Source: Nemertoderma westbladi (Eukaryota > Xenacoelomorpha > Nemertodermatida > Nemertodermatidae). From it: DNA of 64,000 nt. The stretch lies in the NCBI GenBank assembly GCA_032718475.1, contig JAUCBJ010004973.1, positions 35,293 through 99,292 of the forward strand. Direction: 5' to 3'. Under the pieces are notes generated by a model that was not told the DNA's origin, searched no databases, and saw nothing but the letters and a program-made list of their open reading frames with translations. The translations under genes and the position numbers were made by a program. Below are positions 1 to 11,970 of this stretch, in pieces (positions within the stretch are counted from its first letter, which is position 1; every line of letters starts with the position of its first letter).

Positions 1-995
1 AATATAATAAATATAAATCTATTAACTATAAATCATACCTCAATGAATTACCTTGGAAATATGTTGATAACGTAGACACAAAGTTAAATGCAAATGGTAT
101 TGTTCTTCGCAATATTTGCAATTCATTTGAGGTTGGACCCCTTAATCATATGATACTGAATGGGAAACCGCTACCTGGAACTTTCACATTCATTAAAAAG
201 GATAGAAAGTCACAAGTGGATTTGATACTGATATCTAAGAATGCGCGTAAGGATGTTGAACACTTTCTTTTATTGTGAATTTATGCCACTTATCTTATCT
301 TATGTTCCAATTCACCTCCGTTTAAAGCATCCTCGGTTCATCTGTCTCAAGACTTCATATGCTCGTGTTTCAGAGCTCAACAAACATATAACCACTAATA
401 CCACTTTGTACAACTAATGTACAAAAAGCCCATTAATCCAACAGCATGTGCAGCACTACAATCACTGCTCGACAGTAATATAAACTTCCCAGTTACTCCA
501 TCTCCTGAAATACTAGCAAACAAAATCAGACTTTCTGTTTATAAGGTATGCCATGAATCCAAGGTGGGAAAATGCGTGACCCCACCACAATAAAGTTTGA
601 TCAACCAAAACCAGTTATTTCATCGCTCCAAGAAAAATGTGATATTTCCTATGAGGAACTAACAACGATTCTAAGCAGCTCACGCTCGATCCCATATTCA
701 TCTCAAGACAATGTGATGATAGATGCAGCAATTGAGAAATACTCAAGCTCCCAATCAGAGCTAAACAAGAATATAAAAAGTGGCTTTCACGAAAAGCAAT
801 GCCAGTCATGGAAAAACTTTCTGAATGGAGGCAACTCCATAGAGATATGGGCAAAGATTAATTGGAAGGGTAACTGGAGTAAACCCAACAAATTATCCTC
901 ATGTTCAAGACTTTGTAGACCATGTTGATCACTTATATCAACTACCTACCTGAGAAACCAAAGAACACCTAAACATTCCAGAATCTAATGTTTAT

Positions 996-1712
996 GTGCC
1001 ACTCCTGGATGATCCCTTTAGTTTTGATGAGGTGTCAAATGCTGCTAATGAAGCATGTACAATGGGGGGTTATGATCTGTCAGGAGGTAATCTTCGAACC
1101 CTATTACCTGCACTTTTACCTCATTTAATATTGCTATTTAATACTATATTCTGTTCTAGTATCTTCCCAGTAAATATTGTTGACTCATTAATGTCTTTTC
1201 TACCAAAGAAAGGTGATCTATCTCTTCCTTATCTCTACCATGGCATTCAAATGTCGAACTTCCTCACTGCTATTTATGATCTACGATTAATTATCGAATT
1301 GGCAAAACATAAGGGATGCAGGCTGTACTTAGAATTCTTTGATATTGAGAAAGCCTTCGATAAGGTCTTGCGAGCACGCTTATTAATAAAATTAGCTTCA
1401 CTAGGCATCGGTTCAAGGATGTTGAATGCCCTTCGAGCCTTATACCTTCAAACTGACTGCATTATCCGCATTGGACATTTATACTCCGGTTTAAAGAAAA
1501 TTCTCTCTGGTATAAGACAAGGTGCCCCATCATCAGTTATATTATTCATTGCATTCCTGGACGACTTATTTCAATTCTTAGTAGATAAGTGTACCCCAGA
1601 CAAACTGCTTGGAGATCTTCATTGCATACTACATGCTGATGATACTTGTATTATGAGCACTAACAGAGTAGATTTCATCACTAAATGTAATGAGACAATT
1701 ACGTTTATGTAA
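996..1712 (+). pseudogene. Reverse transcriptase core of the 5' LINE (fragment)
   Basis: An open frame of about 238 codons with ordered non-LTR RT motifs. FFDIEKAFDKV is the motif A region carrying the first catalytic Asp. GIRQGAPSS is the RQG-P-S block of motif B. LHADDTCIM is motif C, with HADD in place of the usual YADD. The Tyr-to-His change at the active site, and the frame breaks on both sides, suggest an inactive copy. The fingers upstream of the A motif are shortened compared with intact LINEs. The RT assignment is secure; the clade is not. Confidence 0.8.
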
Positions 1713-1804
1713 CTTAACAAGCTTAACATCAATGCGAGTAAATCAGCCTTTATGATAATAAATCCAGATAAATATAATCAATATCGAGCATTAAGCTGAA
1801 CAAC

Positions 1805-2476
1805 ATGATAATACAATACAGATCAACTTATATATATTTAGGTGCAATTTTATCCGATTCTGGATCTATTAGTACCGACGTGACTCATACTGCTAAAGCT
1901 AAAAGCGCACAGGTTGATGTTAAATACTCGTGCTTCCTGACTAATAATATAACAGCACCTTTCTCTATCAAACATTCAATTCGCAATGTATGCATAGATG
2001 CCTCAATCCTATACGGGTGTGAAACTTGGGGTTCAGCAAACTTGGAAAAACTCAATTACTTACACCATCGATCAATAAAGCTCCTTCTCAATGTCAGAGG
2101 AAGTTGTCCTAATGAAATCCTTTACATTGAAGGGGGTTATCTTCCACTTGATGTAGATATGAAGCTGAGACAATACAAATTTTGGAAGAAAACTTGTAAA
2201 ACCTTGAATGAATATACCACATTGGATCATCTGAAGCCTATACTTGCGCAAGCTCGTAATATAGGATTAAAATACATAAAGCATTACGACAGTTTTTGTG
2301 ACTCTTTCCGGGATGTGAATCATTTATTATCACATGAAACAACCGAAGCCCTCGATAGAATAAAAGCACGCATCATGAATGCTGATTCCATCTCCTCGCC
2401 CAAACTGGCACAATATTATGTTGTAAATCCACAGTTGGCCCTTCCAAAGATGATTGTTAATGCAATTTGCGATTAA
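1805..2476 (+). pseudogene. LINE post-RT region
   Basis: A 223-codon open frame starting just after the RT fragment. It opens with a YLGAILSDSG block and later has ILYGCETWG, which corresponds to the conserved YG-E-W block C-terminal to RT in many non-LTR elements. A basic helical tail follows. It is separated from the RT piece by a stop near 1712 and a frame change. It ends at a TAA just before AT-rich sequence that would be the element's 3' UTR. Confidence 0.65.
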
Positions 2477-2479
2477 TGA

Positions 2480-2925
2480 TAATAATGAGATTTTGCTCGA
2501 TTTAAGTTTAAAGTTCCATTTATATCAATAAAGTTGAATTTGGCCTGATATGTAGTGATTGTAACCTAACGCCATCTAGCGTCGTTATATATATATAGTT
2601 AACTGGACTTGAATGCTGAATTTGTAAGTCTAGGTGGCGTTACTGCACATTATTGGGTGTATAAAGCTACAGGCTTCACTCTATTGCTCCCACTCTATTC
2701 ACTTTAAACATACATGACCAGGGTAAAACCCTGGTCAACTTTAATTGACTGGTGATTATTACTTTTTCGTCTCTGTTGTCAACAATTTAATTATACATTT
2801 ATTGGTTATAATTACTTGTTATAATATTTGACATTATACCAGTAAATTCAATTTATTTGCTTCTGTTACTGGATTAATATAATATCGCCGTTACGTCGAG
2901 ATCAAAGACATTTTCTAGACACCTA
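2480..2925. other. AT-rich noncoding stretch with a small inverted repeat
   Basis: No coding signal is seen. At about 2569-2581 TAACGCCATCTAG is mirrored by CTAGGTGGCGTTA at about 2630-2643, forming a 75-bp imperfect hairpin. This could be the remains of a small MITE or part of the LINE 3' UTR. Confidence 0.4.
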
Positions 2926-3035
2926 CTACTAGGATCGGCATGCTGCATTGCAGCTGCATTTTAAGAATGTATTAAGAAAGAATTAATTAAGATAAAGTAT
3001 TAAGAATGCTGTGCCGGCTTTTCACACCAAACCCA
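2926..3035 (-). mobile_element. Solo 3' end of an RTE-type LINE
   Basis: ACTACTAGGATCGGCATGCT and the following bases match the 3' termini of the RTE copies at 4184 and 44821, including the trinucleotide tail. Read on the - strand, this is a severely 5'-truncated insertion. An AT-rich block of about 40 bp interrupts the match near 2965-3005. Confidence 0.7.
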
Positions 3036-4183
3036 GGTAGGTCTCTATAGCCAAACATTATTGATAACCTGGACAATCGTGTCAGACTTATATGTGTTGT
3101 CTTACCTCTAACCCAATAAATAATTACTCTATGGTGATATTTAAGTCTGCTTAGGGGAATTAGGGGTTATCTTACTAGGTTCTCCCTTTGACTTACTTGT
3201 TGGTTTGGTCTTTCCACGATTCTGCGAAAAGTATACTTCCACAGTACCTCTAAAGAAGTTTGACTATCATAATAAGTATAGCACAATAGACCTGGCATGG
3301 ACCTACATCACATCATGGGTTTTTCAATAACCTTGGGTTCCGGGTTATTTTTCCCTGACCTGTCTAGTTAGCTGCAAACCTGACTTCAGTGGCAAAGAAG
3401 TCCGTAAAGTCTGCCATCATTGGACTTCTCTTATGGTTGTCCTCCAAATAGAGAGTCTTTTGATCCCAATGATTACTGATGTTTCCTTTAGGTAAAGATG
3501 AGGCTACGGCTCCCACTACCATAGAAGTTTGTTATTCAGAGGACTGATCTAACCAATCTAGTTGTCTACAGATTTAGTGGATCTTATCAGAAAACTCAAT
3601 AATCCCATTACTAGGTACCTTCCGAGGTGCTATTAATTTCGCATAAAGATATTTCGCGATTGCTGTTTTATTGCTATAGGATTTTCAGACCAGGGAAATG
3701 GCTGGGTATTCGGAGGAAGACTATATGTGGGCGATCTGTGTGCAGTATTATTTATAGAAGGATCCATATTCTCGTCCCTATATACATGCAGAGGCTCTAT
3801 ACCTCAAGCATTATTAGATATATTCCATGGTGGTTTCAATATAGTTACAGGAGGTCGAGGTGATACCTTTCTGTATATTTCGAGCCCCAATAGGGCCGGT
3901 TGATATTTTTCGCTTTGGAGAGCATTATCATATTGTCCTATTTACATTGTATATTTAATACACCGCGTCACTCACCCCACAACAATTCACTTTCTGTATA
4001 TTGACTGATTCTGTATATCACTATCTTAAGCTATCTGCTATTGTACCTCTTGCAGCTCGGATTTTCATTCTCTTACAGTACCTTCTAGGTATCTTAACTG
4101 ATCTATAGTTTGCTCTCTTACTTGGCAGATCTCGTTAATTTGTCTGCTTACTTCCATCTGTTTGTTGGCCACTACTACTACTA
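3036..4183. other. Unassigned region with one open stretch
   Basis: No family is recognised. A frame on the + strand is open from 3637 to a TGA at 3901-3903 (about 88 codons, no Met). It reads like folded protein, with FSDQGNGWVFGG and IFHGGFNIVTGGRGD segments, and may be a relic exon. I see no convincing splice sites around it and assign no function. Confidence 0.25.
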
Positions 4184-6825
4184 CTACTAGGATCAGCATG
4201 CTGCATTGCAGCTGCATTTTTAAGAATGCTGTGCCAGCCACAACTCCCTATCACCTATGACATTTGCTAGATCATCCGCATCTTCAAGGCCAGTGTCCTT
4301 TAAGATGCGTCTCAAGAAAGTCATGGGCTGTCCACCATACCTATTCACTCCATGAGGCTGCCAAAGTACAAGATTATGCACTGGCTGGTCCTCACGGCGA
4401 AAGCAATGTCCTGCAAAGCGGAGGCGATGTTGTTCTAGTGTCAAGCTTGGGAGAACCAATGAGACACGTCCAATGTTATATAGTGTCTGGTTGGAGATGT
4501 GTGCATTGTACTAGACACAATGAACCCGGCGTAGTATTCTTGTGAATGTGCCATCCAGAGATTTGGTGTCCTCAGCAGTGAGAGCCCAGCATGGACTCCC
4601 AAAAAGGAGTACTGGAACTACTGCTGTTCTAAATAATTGGACCTTAAGTTTCCGATTAATTCTCAGTGACTTCCAAATCCTGGAAAGCCTATTCAAGGCT
4701 GCCCATGCCTTTCCCTTACGTATTCGAAGGTCCTCACCTGACTTCCAGATCCATGATCCCTGTTAACAGAAGTCGTCCACCTGCTCAAGCATACCATCCT
4801 TTGAGCTTATGCTCATCCAATCAGAGACTTGCTGATGACTTTCAAAGTTAACTGTCAAAATGTTGGTCTTTCTGGATTCGGTTTTTCTAATAAAAAGACC
4901 AACACTAGAAGCAGCATGTTCTAATGAGCTGAGGAGCCGTTGTGCTCCCTCTAGTGATTCTGAGAGTACTCCTAAGTCATCAGCAAAGTCTAGATCAGTT
5001 AGGTACTTGGCAGGATTTCCTCGACTTCTGGAGCCAGTAGGTGGAGTTATCATCACCCCATCATCATTATGATGATCTAAGGACATATGTAGAACATAGT
5101 CAACCATAATTATGAACAAGAATGGTACAAGTGTGTCTCCCTGGAGGACGCCCCATAACACTTCAAATGGTTCTGTGTCACCATCAACAGTAGACACAAA
5201 TGTTGTCGAACCTTGAAGCTTGAAGGCCTTGAAGATAACAGCCAGATGCCTGTCTTTCTTTTTTGATAACTCTTCAATTATTCTTCAAGTGCCAAAATGG
5301 GCTCCGTGGTCCCACGACCTTTACGGAACCCATTATGATTTCCACGGAGCATTCTCGCAATGGGATCCCTGATGCAATTTAATATAATTATATTTTATAG
5401 CTTTGCAGCAATCGAGATCAATGTGATTCCCCGAAAAGAACCATAGAGTGTTAGGTTGCCCTTCTTGGGAACTGGCACCAACTTATTTGTTTTCATTTCT
5501 TGTGGGACTCTTGTTGTTCGGTACAAGTCTACTATGATGGGATAGATGCCTTTTCCTGTTTCGAGGGTATACAGGAACTGTTTCTGCAGCTACTAACTTA
5601 ACTGCTTCTGTGAAGGCAGTATAGCCCTCACAGTGATCTGCCACCTCAGAGGCAAGAACCTCATATCTGTTGCTCAGCTGTAGTGTGAAGCTAGATCTCA
5701 CACTTGGCTGTTGCAACAGAGAGGACCAGTCATGCCGCGGCAAGGCAGATTTCGTTGTTCTGCTAGCACGCAGACTAAGTCTTACCTTGGCCACAATAAG
5801 GCGGTGATCACTGGAGAAGGGTCGAAGTGTAAATGCATTACAGTCTTGTATAGAGCTCCTGTATTTCCTATGAAACAGAATATGGTCTATCTGGGACTTG
5901 TGGCCACTGGGTCCACTATGAGTTCATAGCTTTCCAGTTCGCTTCTTGAACTGGGTTCCAGCCGAAAACAATTCATTTCCAGAGATAAAATCCTGAAGAT
6001 GGACGGAATTTCGGTTAACACTATTGCTATAGACCCAGGGCGATGTAGGTGATTGATGCAGACTTGCATTAAATGCTCCCAGGAATGTTAAGAATGCATG
6101 CTGATCCACTCCATCAGTAGCTGCTTGTAGATTGTGGTAGAAATTTTCCACCTCCTCTACAGGGGCAACACTAGTTGGAGAGAAGCACACAATCAGAACC
6201 ACCTTAGGAAACTTCTTAGCCAGTCTTCCAGAACATGAGAAGTGGCAACGGATGATGCGGTTAGAGATTTGGTCTATTTTGTCCAATGCTGCATGTGCGG
6301 TTGGATTCATCAATAGACCAATTCCACCATTGCCACTATCATCTGCTGACGCGAGGGCGAGTCACCAACCGCCCCCCCATGTCCTTAATCAGAACCTCAT
6401 CAGTCTGTCCAGTCTGCATTCGGTGCTCTTGAACACCCACTGCGCTAAGAGAAAGCTTATCTGCCAAGGCAGTCAGCTCACCTTGTCGCATTGGGGACCC
6501 GAGTGTTAGGGTGTTTACTGAGACTAGTCTAGTGACTTGCCTCATATTCACCAATGGCTTTGTTGGTCGGGGTGGAACAAGAGAGTAGCCTCCAACTCCA
6601 GAATCCCTCTCCCCCTCACAATCTGGCCTCCCTGGTGACCCAGGGTTTGGGTCAGAAAGGTCATCAGGAAAGGGAATCACAGAATTGTTGGCCGCTCTCT
6701 CTCCAGTAGGGGGTGAGCCAGGCAGCCGGTCAGGAGATAACTGACGCCTGTGAGGCCAATTGTGTCCGGTCATTCCACTGGCCTCAAGTGGCCGGACCTC
6801 CGCATTACTAATGTAATCCATAGTG
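4184..6825 (-). mobile_element. RTE-type LINE, degenerate, minus strand
   Basis: Read on the - strand, this is a near full-length but broken RTE-like element. The start (about 6710-6340) has the endonuclease opening VNTLTLGSPMRQGELTAL and QEHRM. The middle (6313-5924) has LTFLGAFNASL, where the usual GDFNA is GAFNA. About 5900-5750 has SQIDHIL and SSDHRLIVAKVRL, the endonuclease C-terminus. The RT palm is at 5197-4763 with FADDLGVLSESLEG. The C-terminal region is at 4696-4220 with RLRFAGHCFRREDQP. At least five frame changes disrupt it, and part of the RT around 5200-5480 is missing. It ends in a (TAG)n tail at about 4171-4190, as RTE elements do. It is nearly identical to the copy at 44.8 kb. 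Confidence 0.85.
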
Positions 6826-7250
6826 GGGGTTGGGGGTGCTTTTTTGCCGAGTCAGCTCTCGGGGAAAATACCACACCCTTCTTTGCCATTCCACAGGGTG
6901 GGTGTCGCAGTGGAGTCAGATATGAGGCCCATCACCCATACCTACTCTAACGCACATGACCCACCATTGGCTGTGCAGCTCATCTGCTGGGCCATGCCCT
7001 GTACCGCTAATTGTGTCAGGTAATTCCACTGGCCTCAAGTGGCCGGACCTCCCCATTACTAATGTAATCCATATTGGGGGTTGGGGGTGCTTTTTTGCCG
7101 AGTCAGCTCTCGGGGCAAATACCACACCCTGGTTTGCCATTCCACAGGGTGGGTGTGGCAGTGGAGTCAGATATGAGGCCCATGACCCACCATTGGCTAT
7201 GCAGCTCATCTGCTGGGCCATGCCCTGTACCCCTGCTGCCAGGTGCAGGT
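6759..7250 (-). repeat. Two 251-bp monomers upstream of the RTE ORF
   Basis: A block starting AATTGTGTCCGGTCATTCCA at 6759 recurs at 7010 with few changes, including the CTCAAGTGGCCGGACCTC segment and the long GGGGTTGGGGGTGC run. The first copy overlaps the beginning of the RTE reading frame on the - strand, so these are probably 5' UTR monomers of the element. Tandem 5' monomers are known as promoters in some LINEs; here that role is inferred. Confidence 0.6.
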
Positions 7251-7558
7251 CGCACTCAGAGTGGACATGAGAACACTCTACTCCTGACCAGCCATTGGTA
7301 GATCACCATCTGCCTGGCCAGGCCATATAACCCTGCAGGCAAGTATTTGGGTCCTTAATCCAGGACCAAGGGCGTCCTTATCCCAGAACGAAGGGGGTCC
7401 TAGTTACAGGACCAGATTTGCCCTAGTAAGAGGGTGTATGCAGCCACAGATGGCACCTCCTTTATGCTGCATGGAGGTGGCAAGTTTTCTTGATCAATGA
7501 CATAGAATACCTGACCTGACCGTGATGGTGGTTGCTGAGTCAAGGGTATGTAGGGTGC
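7251..7558. other. Unassigned, probably RTE-flanking repeat
   Basis: No gene is seen. Short imperfect direct repeats (GGTCCTTAATCCAGGACC, then AGGGGGTCCTAGTTACAGG) suggest that transposon 5' UTR or repeat DNA continues here. Confidence 0.3.
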
Positions 7559-7827
7559 GTAAGTCCTGGGGGGTTGAGGTAAAGATGTCAGTATGTATAA
7601 TTTCACAGTGTGTCAGTGGGGAACCAGATCTAACCAGGCTAGCTCCGGTGGATACCTCCAGATATGTTAGCGAGCGAAAAATACAGGGTGCCAGTCCTGG
7701 GTAAGTCCTGGGGGGTTGAGGTAAAGATGGCAGTAGGTATATTTTCACGGCGTGTCAGTGGGGAACCAGATCTAACCAGGCTAGCTCCGGTGGATACCTC
7801 CAGATATGTTAGCGAGCGAAAAATACT
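7559..7827. repeat. 142-bp tandem duplication
   Basis: GTAAGTCCTGGGGGGTTGAG at 7559 recurs at 7701. Both copies run through AACCAGATCTAACCAGGCTA to GTTAGCGAGCGAAAAATAC with only a few substitutions, so the duplication is recent. The second copy abuts the Ulp1-like relic. Confidence 0.8.
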
Positions 7828-7839
7828 GATGGAGGAGTC

Positions 7840-8345
7840 GTTAATATCTTCCAGGACTGACGTTTGCCAGCCCTCCAGGCACCGCTTCGCAAGCCTGCAT
7901 ATGTATACCCCGCATTGGTGCGTGTTAAATTGGATACGCTTGATCGATGGACACACTTTGACGAGGGGGGGAGGGGTGCTAAGTTTGATTCTTTGGTCAT
8001 TAGGAGAGCCCATTCCTTGATGGTGTCAACAATAGCCTTATGGTTTGTGCCTCCGTACGAGTCCAGATACCAGATTTTCGATTTTAAGGGAGAGAAAGCT
8101 GGCAATTACTGACATTGATTGGGAAGAAGATGAATTCGTTTTCAAGCACGGGGACTGAATTTCCTCTACTGATAAGTTTTCTACTCTTAAAACCCCTAGA
8201 CTGGAATATTTCCAGGAAGTCAGAGTTGAAAACTCTAGCAGGACGTTCATGAAGAAGACAGTAAGAATGGATTGCAGCTTCTTTTGCGTTATCGGTAAGC
8301 CAGTTATCATGTTTGAAGGACTCAATATCACAGCGAGAAAGGGGT
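7840..8345 (-). pseudogene. Ulp1-like (C48) cysteine protease relic in three frames
   Basis: Three successive - strand frames give the ordered landmarks of a Ulp1/SENP-type peptidase. The entry helix is LSRCDIESFKHDNWLTDNA (about 8344-8290), matching the family's W-L-x-D-N block. FFPINVSN (about 8120-8097) is the strand leading to the catalytic His-Trp, but the His-Trp itself is lost (NCQ instead). IWYLDSYGG (about 8075-8050) carries the catalytic Asp. THQCGVYIC (about 7921-7895) carries the nucleophile Cys, with Gln where the family usually has Asp. Two frameshifts and the missing His make it a dead copy. Such proteases are SUMO processors in hosts but are also carried by many eukaryotic DNA transposons; the setting here favours transposon cargo. 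Confidence 0.7.
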
Positions 8346-8960
8346 AGGCCCACGAACTCATACATATCTTCAGACATGGGTGGTGGGTCCTCTAAAAGTA
8401 CACTATCTGTGAGACTAATACATCCACGGTGGGAGAAGCAAATTATGTACAGTAAAGTGTATGTACTGTACAGGTGCAGTATGTACAGAAAATTATCAGG
8501 TGTAAAAACGAAATTTGCATGTAACGAGATAGGCACAGACAAAGAAAGTGGGATAAAAGGCAGACAATGAATGACGGACAATAGTCTGAAAATAGAACAT
8601 ATACAAAAGATAATTAATATACACAAAAACTAACAATATCATATGAAAATGAACAGGCACATAAACATAAGTATGTATGGGCAATCGGTAGGATGGAAAT
8701 AGGTGATAACCATCAGAGTCATTAGATAATAAAATTGTAGAAAATATATAAGTAGCATAGAATATTGATATGATTAGCAGACAATAGTTAAGTAATTAAA
8801 TTGGTAATTAAATTGATTGAAACAGGTGATTTGATGATGATTGGATGATGGGTATGGGAACAGCCAATGAAATGACAATTAAAACTTGCCTGAATCACTC
8901 GACCATAATGCGCCAGATATATTGGCCAAACATCATGGAGTACACCTATAGGGTTAACTG
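8346..8960. other. AT-rich sequence, no supported gene
   Basis: The - strand frame of the Ulp1 relic stays open upstream to about 8626, but that part is hydrophobic low-complexity translation of AT-rich DNA and is not supported as coding. Nothing else is recognised. Confidence 0.4.
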
Positions 8961-9390
8961 GATTCGTTGTGGCGGCGACCCGAACTTGCGAGACTGGCCG
9001 GACCCAGTTTAAGGGGTGGGTTGGTCCAAAGATCGTATGGTTAACAGGCCCCAGGTTGTGGGTTAGGCTGGCCCGAAATTATAAGGTTAACAGGCCCCAC
9101 GATGCGTAGTGAAAACAGCCCGAAATCGTACTGCTACTGAATGGACACCAGGTTGCGGGGTAAGTCGACCTGAGTTCGTGTGGTTAAACGACCCCAGGTT
9201 GCGGGGTAAGTCGACCTGAGTTCGTGTGGTTAAACGACCCCAGATGGGGCGTAAATGCGTTCGTGGTTACTTCGTGGCTCGCCACACGGACTGAAATCGC
9301 AGGGTTAGCAGCCCTGGGTTTCGTTGTAGACCGACCCGGAAACGAACGGTTAATTGGTCCCGGGATGTGGGGTAAAACGGCCCGAATTCG
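8960..9390 (+). repeat. Degenerate ~48-bp tandem repeats
   Basis: Successive blocks share GGTTAAACGACCCCAGGTTG or GGTTAACAGGCCCCAGGTTG and a following GGGGTAAG/GGGTTAGG segment. The pair at about 9138-9240 is nearly identical and the outer copies are diverged. No coding function is suggested. Confidence 0.6.
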
Positions 9391-9399
9391 AAGGTATTC

Positions 9400-10380
9400 A
9401 AACTCAGTATGGTACAGCAATCGAGTCAAACACTCTGTTCTATAAATGGTGCCGAAATACGCAATGGCATAACACCAACACCAACAGTCAGAGTAATACA
9501 AAATAATAAATTGGATTTAAAAATCCCGCCCAATAATTATTGATTTTGATTGCCTGTTCTCTACCTCGGGCCAGCACACACCTGCTCCGCATCTGACCAT
9601 TTTTACTAGTAATAAGTATTAAAGAAAATATAAGTTCTATCAACGTACATTTATTAATTAATTCAACCATAAATACGCATGATTTGTGATTAGGTTGCTC
9701 TAAGAATTGTTGTATAATACTTATAGACACATGACTGGTCTTGTGACATCAAAGATACCGACTTTATAATGGGTTTCCCATTACAAATTATAATTATTAT
9801 AATCGACAATTATTGATTACTCTTATCATTGTAATTATCATATTTTTTGGCTGTGGGTAGATATTATGTTTCGTAAAACGTATTTGTGTACTGTAATAAT
9901 TATAGTACATCCAGTTATACATAAACTTAGCCTTTGGGTAGTAGATGTCATACTCTGTACCCATCGGCTAAGTTTATAGTCAACCTATACTGCACAGCCT
10001 AGACAAAGATTTACCAGGCCAAACACTATAGGCTAGTTATTACGCTTACAGCGTTGAAACTGCACTTACAATGATATATATAAGTTGGCTCCCAAACCTG
10101 ACTAATTAATATATCATTAGCATTTTATTGTATCTTGTATAATTCATATATTATAATAAATATATATTATGTATCTTCAAATATTTACCTATAAATTTAT
10201 GAAAATTTATAAAAATTTATGAATAATTAATTAATTAACTTAAATTATGCAAAGTGGATCATCTTTAGATAACGTTTTGTTCAGTCGCCATTTAGCAAGT
10301 CCATCTCCATGGATACCTTGTATGGTAAGAATTTTGTATTTTAATATGATTGTTTTTTTAACTATGACAAAATGTATCAA
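9400..10380. other. AT-rich sequence, nothing recognised
   Basis: Long A/T runs and short palindromes such as AATTATAATTATTATAAT near 9785. No ORF, RNA gene or repeat family could be supported. Confidence 0.4.
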
Positions 10381-10384
10381 TTGA

Positions 10385-10880
10385 TGATCACCGAATCTTA
10401 ATAAAGATGTGGTGATGGTACACCCCCTACTGGCACAAGAAGTAGAGGAAATCCCTCAAAGTACCTTACTAATGTAGACTTTGCTGATGTCTTCGGGGCC
10501 CTGTCAGAATGAATAGAGAAGAACGCAAAGGTTTTATGCTCATTTGAGTTGGCTGCTCCTAGTGTTGTTATTTTTGTAAACTGCAAGAAGACAACAATTT
10601 TGACAGTGAACCTTGACATCGTATGAGCATAAGCTCTATGGGTGGCTTTCTTTAGTATTTGGATGACTACTGCTACTTTGGATCATGGATCCTGAAGTCA
10701 GGTGAAGACCTTCGGATACGTAAGGGGACGGTATGGGCAGCATTGAATAATCTGTCCAGGATTTCAAATCAAATCACATAGAATAAAACGGAATCTCAAG
10801 GTTCGATTATTTATGGGAGCAGTTGTAGAACCAGTACTCCTATATGGGATCCGTGCAGGGCTCGAACACCACAACTCTAT
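10385..10880 (+). mobile_element. Diverged RTE LINE fragment, plus strand
   Basis: Translated on the + strand with frame changes, this gives the RT motif C surroundings (YLTNVDFAD then GALSE, with the second Asp of the DD pair changed). Further on come the ILTVN block and GAVVEPVLLYGI, which match the order in the RTE copies at 4.2 and 44.8 kb. Many substitutions and stops indicate an old copy. Confidence 0.6.
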
Positions 10881-11010
10881 CCTGATTGCTTCATCTTCAA
10901 GCCTACTCTGAACTGGAGTAGGATTACCTTGGTCCCTGATCCCCCACCCCTTCCCCACACCTAGCTCTTGGAATGTGGGATTTAATTGGGCAGAAGGTCA
11001 TCCATCAATG

Positions 11011-11284
11011 GCCAGTCAAGGGTGTGAATTTACGTGTAATTTGCAGGTACATCGTACTGCACCTGGAACAGGAGTTCAGTACGTTGCTGGCAGATGAATC
11101 GGCCAGTCAAGGGTGTGAATTTACGTGTAATTTGCAGGTACATCGTACTGCACCTGGAACAGGAGTTCAGTACATCGCTGGCAGATGAATCGGCCAGTCA
11201 AGGGTGTGAATTTACGTGTAATTTGCAGGTACATCGTACTGCACCTGGAACAGGAGTTCAGTACGTCGCTGGCACAAGAATCAT
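11011..11284 (+). repeat. Three copies of a 91-bp tandem repeat
   Basis: GCCAGTCAAGGGTGTGAATT occurs at 11011, 11102 and 11193. Each copy continues through GGTACATCGTACTGCACCTG to GGCAGATGAATCG with one or two changes. It lies directly before the 13-bp array. Confidence 0.9.
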
Positions 11285-11317
11285 TTTTCCAATGGTAGGC
11301 GATATATCCAAGGTAAA

Positions 11318-11655
11318 TCGACGGGACCTACCGACGGGACCTACCGACGGGACCTACCGACGGGACCTACCGACGGGACCTACCGACGGGACCTACCGAC
11401 GGGACCTACCGACGGGACCTACCGACGGGACCTACCGACGGGACCTACCGACGGGACCTACCGACGGGACCTACCGACGGGACCTACCGACGGGACCTAC
11501 CGACGGGACCTACCGACGGGACCTACCGACGGGACCTACCGACGGGACCTACCGACGGGACCTACCGACGGGACCTACCGACGGGACCTACCGACGGGAC
11601 CTACCGACGGGACCTAACGACGGGACCTACCGACGGGACCTACCGACGGGACTTA
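11318..11655 (+). repeat. 13-bp minisatellite, about 25 copies
   Basis: The unit GGGACCTACCGAC is repeated almost perfectly; the only clear variants are near the 3' end (CTAACGAC and a final ACTTACTT). Because 13 is not a multiple of 3, it reads open in one frame as a Thr/Gly/Arg-rich pattern; that is a by-product, not a gene. Confidence 0.95.
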
Positions 11656-11970
11656 CTTTGACACCAATTACCTGTGACTTAGAAAACCAGAGTGCCGTAT
11701 TCACCTCGGTTGTGCTATTAGATAATTGTTTATAGGGTTTAGTTGTTAAAAGAAGATCGTTATCAAAGAGATCCGACATTTTCGTAAAGTGAGAGGTAGA
11801 AGAGCGATAAAGTGGGCATGCAATAAAAAGGTGATTTGCATCTTGAAACCACGTCATAATGTCCCACCATTTTCTCGCCATGACTCCGCATTACAACTTC
11901 GATTAACTGAACCTTTAATCTACTGTGTCGTACTTTGATAATATTTATTATTTCGTTTGTTTCATTTTAG

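Larger units (their letters stand above)
1..2476 (+). mobile_element. Degenerate non-LTR retrotransposon (LINE), 5' end off window
   Basis: A decayed LINE in several frames. About 42-278 is open and resembles the end of an APE-type endonuclease: a TFTFI segment followed by SQVDLILIS, matching the family's terminal S/T-x-x-D region. After a gap come a short linker ORF (572-928), the reverse transcriptase core (996-1712) and the post-RT region (1805-2476). In-frame stops and frame changes separate the pieces, so the copy is dead. The RT does not look like the RTE copies elsewhere in the window, so this is a second LINE lineage. The clade is not assigned. Confidence 0.75.

Noticed and set aside
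3627-3863. 78-codon ORF with ATG
   Set aside because: Arg/Ile-rich translation without protein-like pattern; a different frame (3637-3903) reads better but is still unassigned.
11094-11735. 213-codon ORF with repeated RRDLPTGPTDGTY
   Set aside because: Produced by the 91-bp and 13-bp repeats; it begins inside a repeat and has no splice or promoter support.
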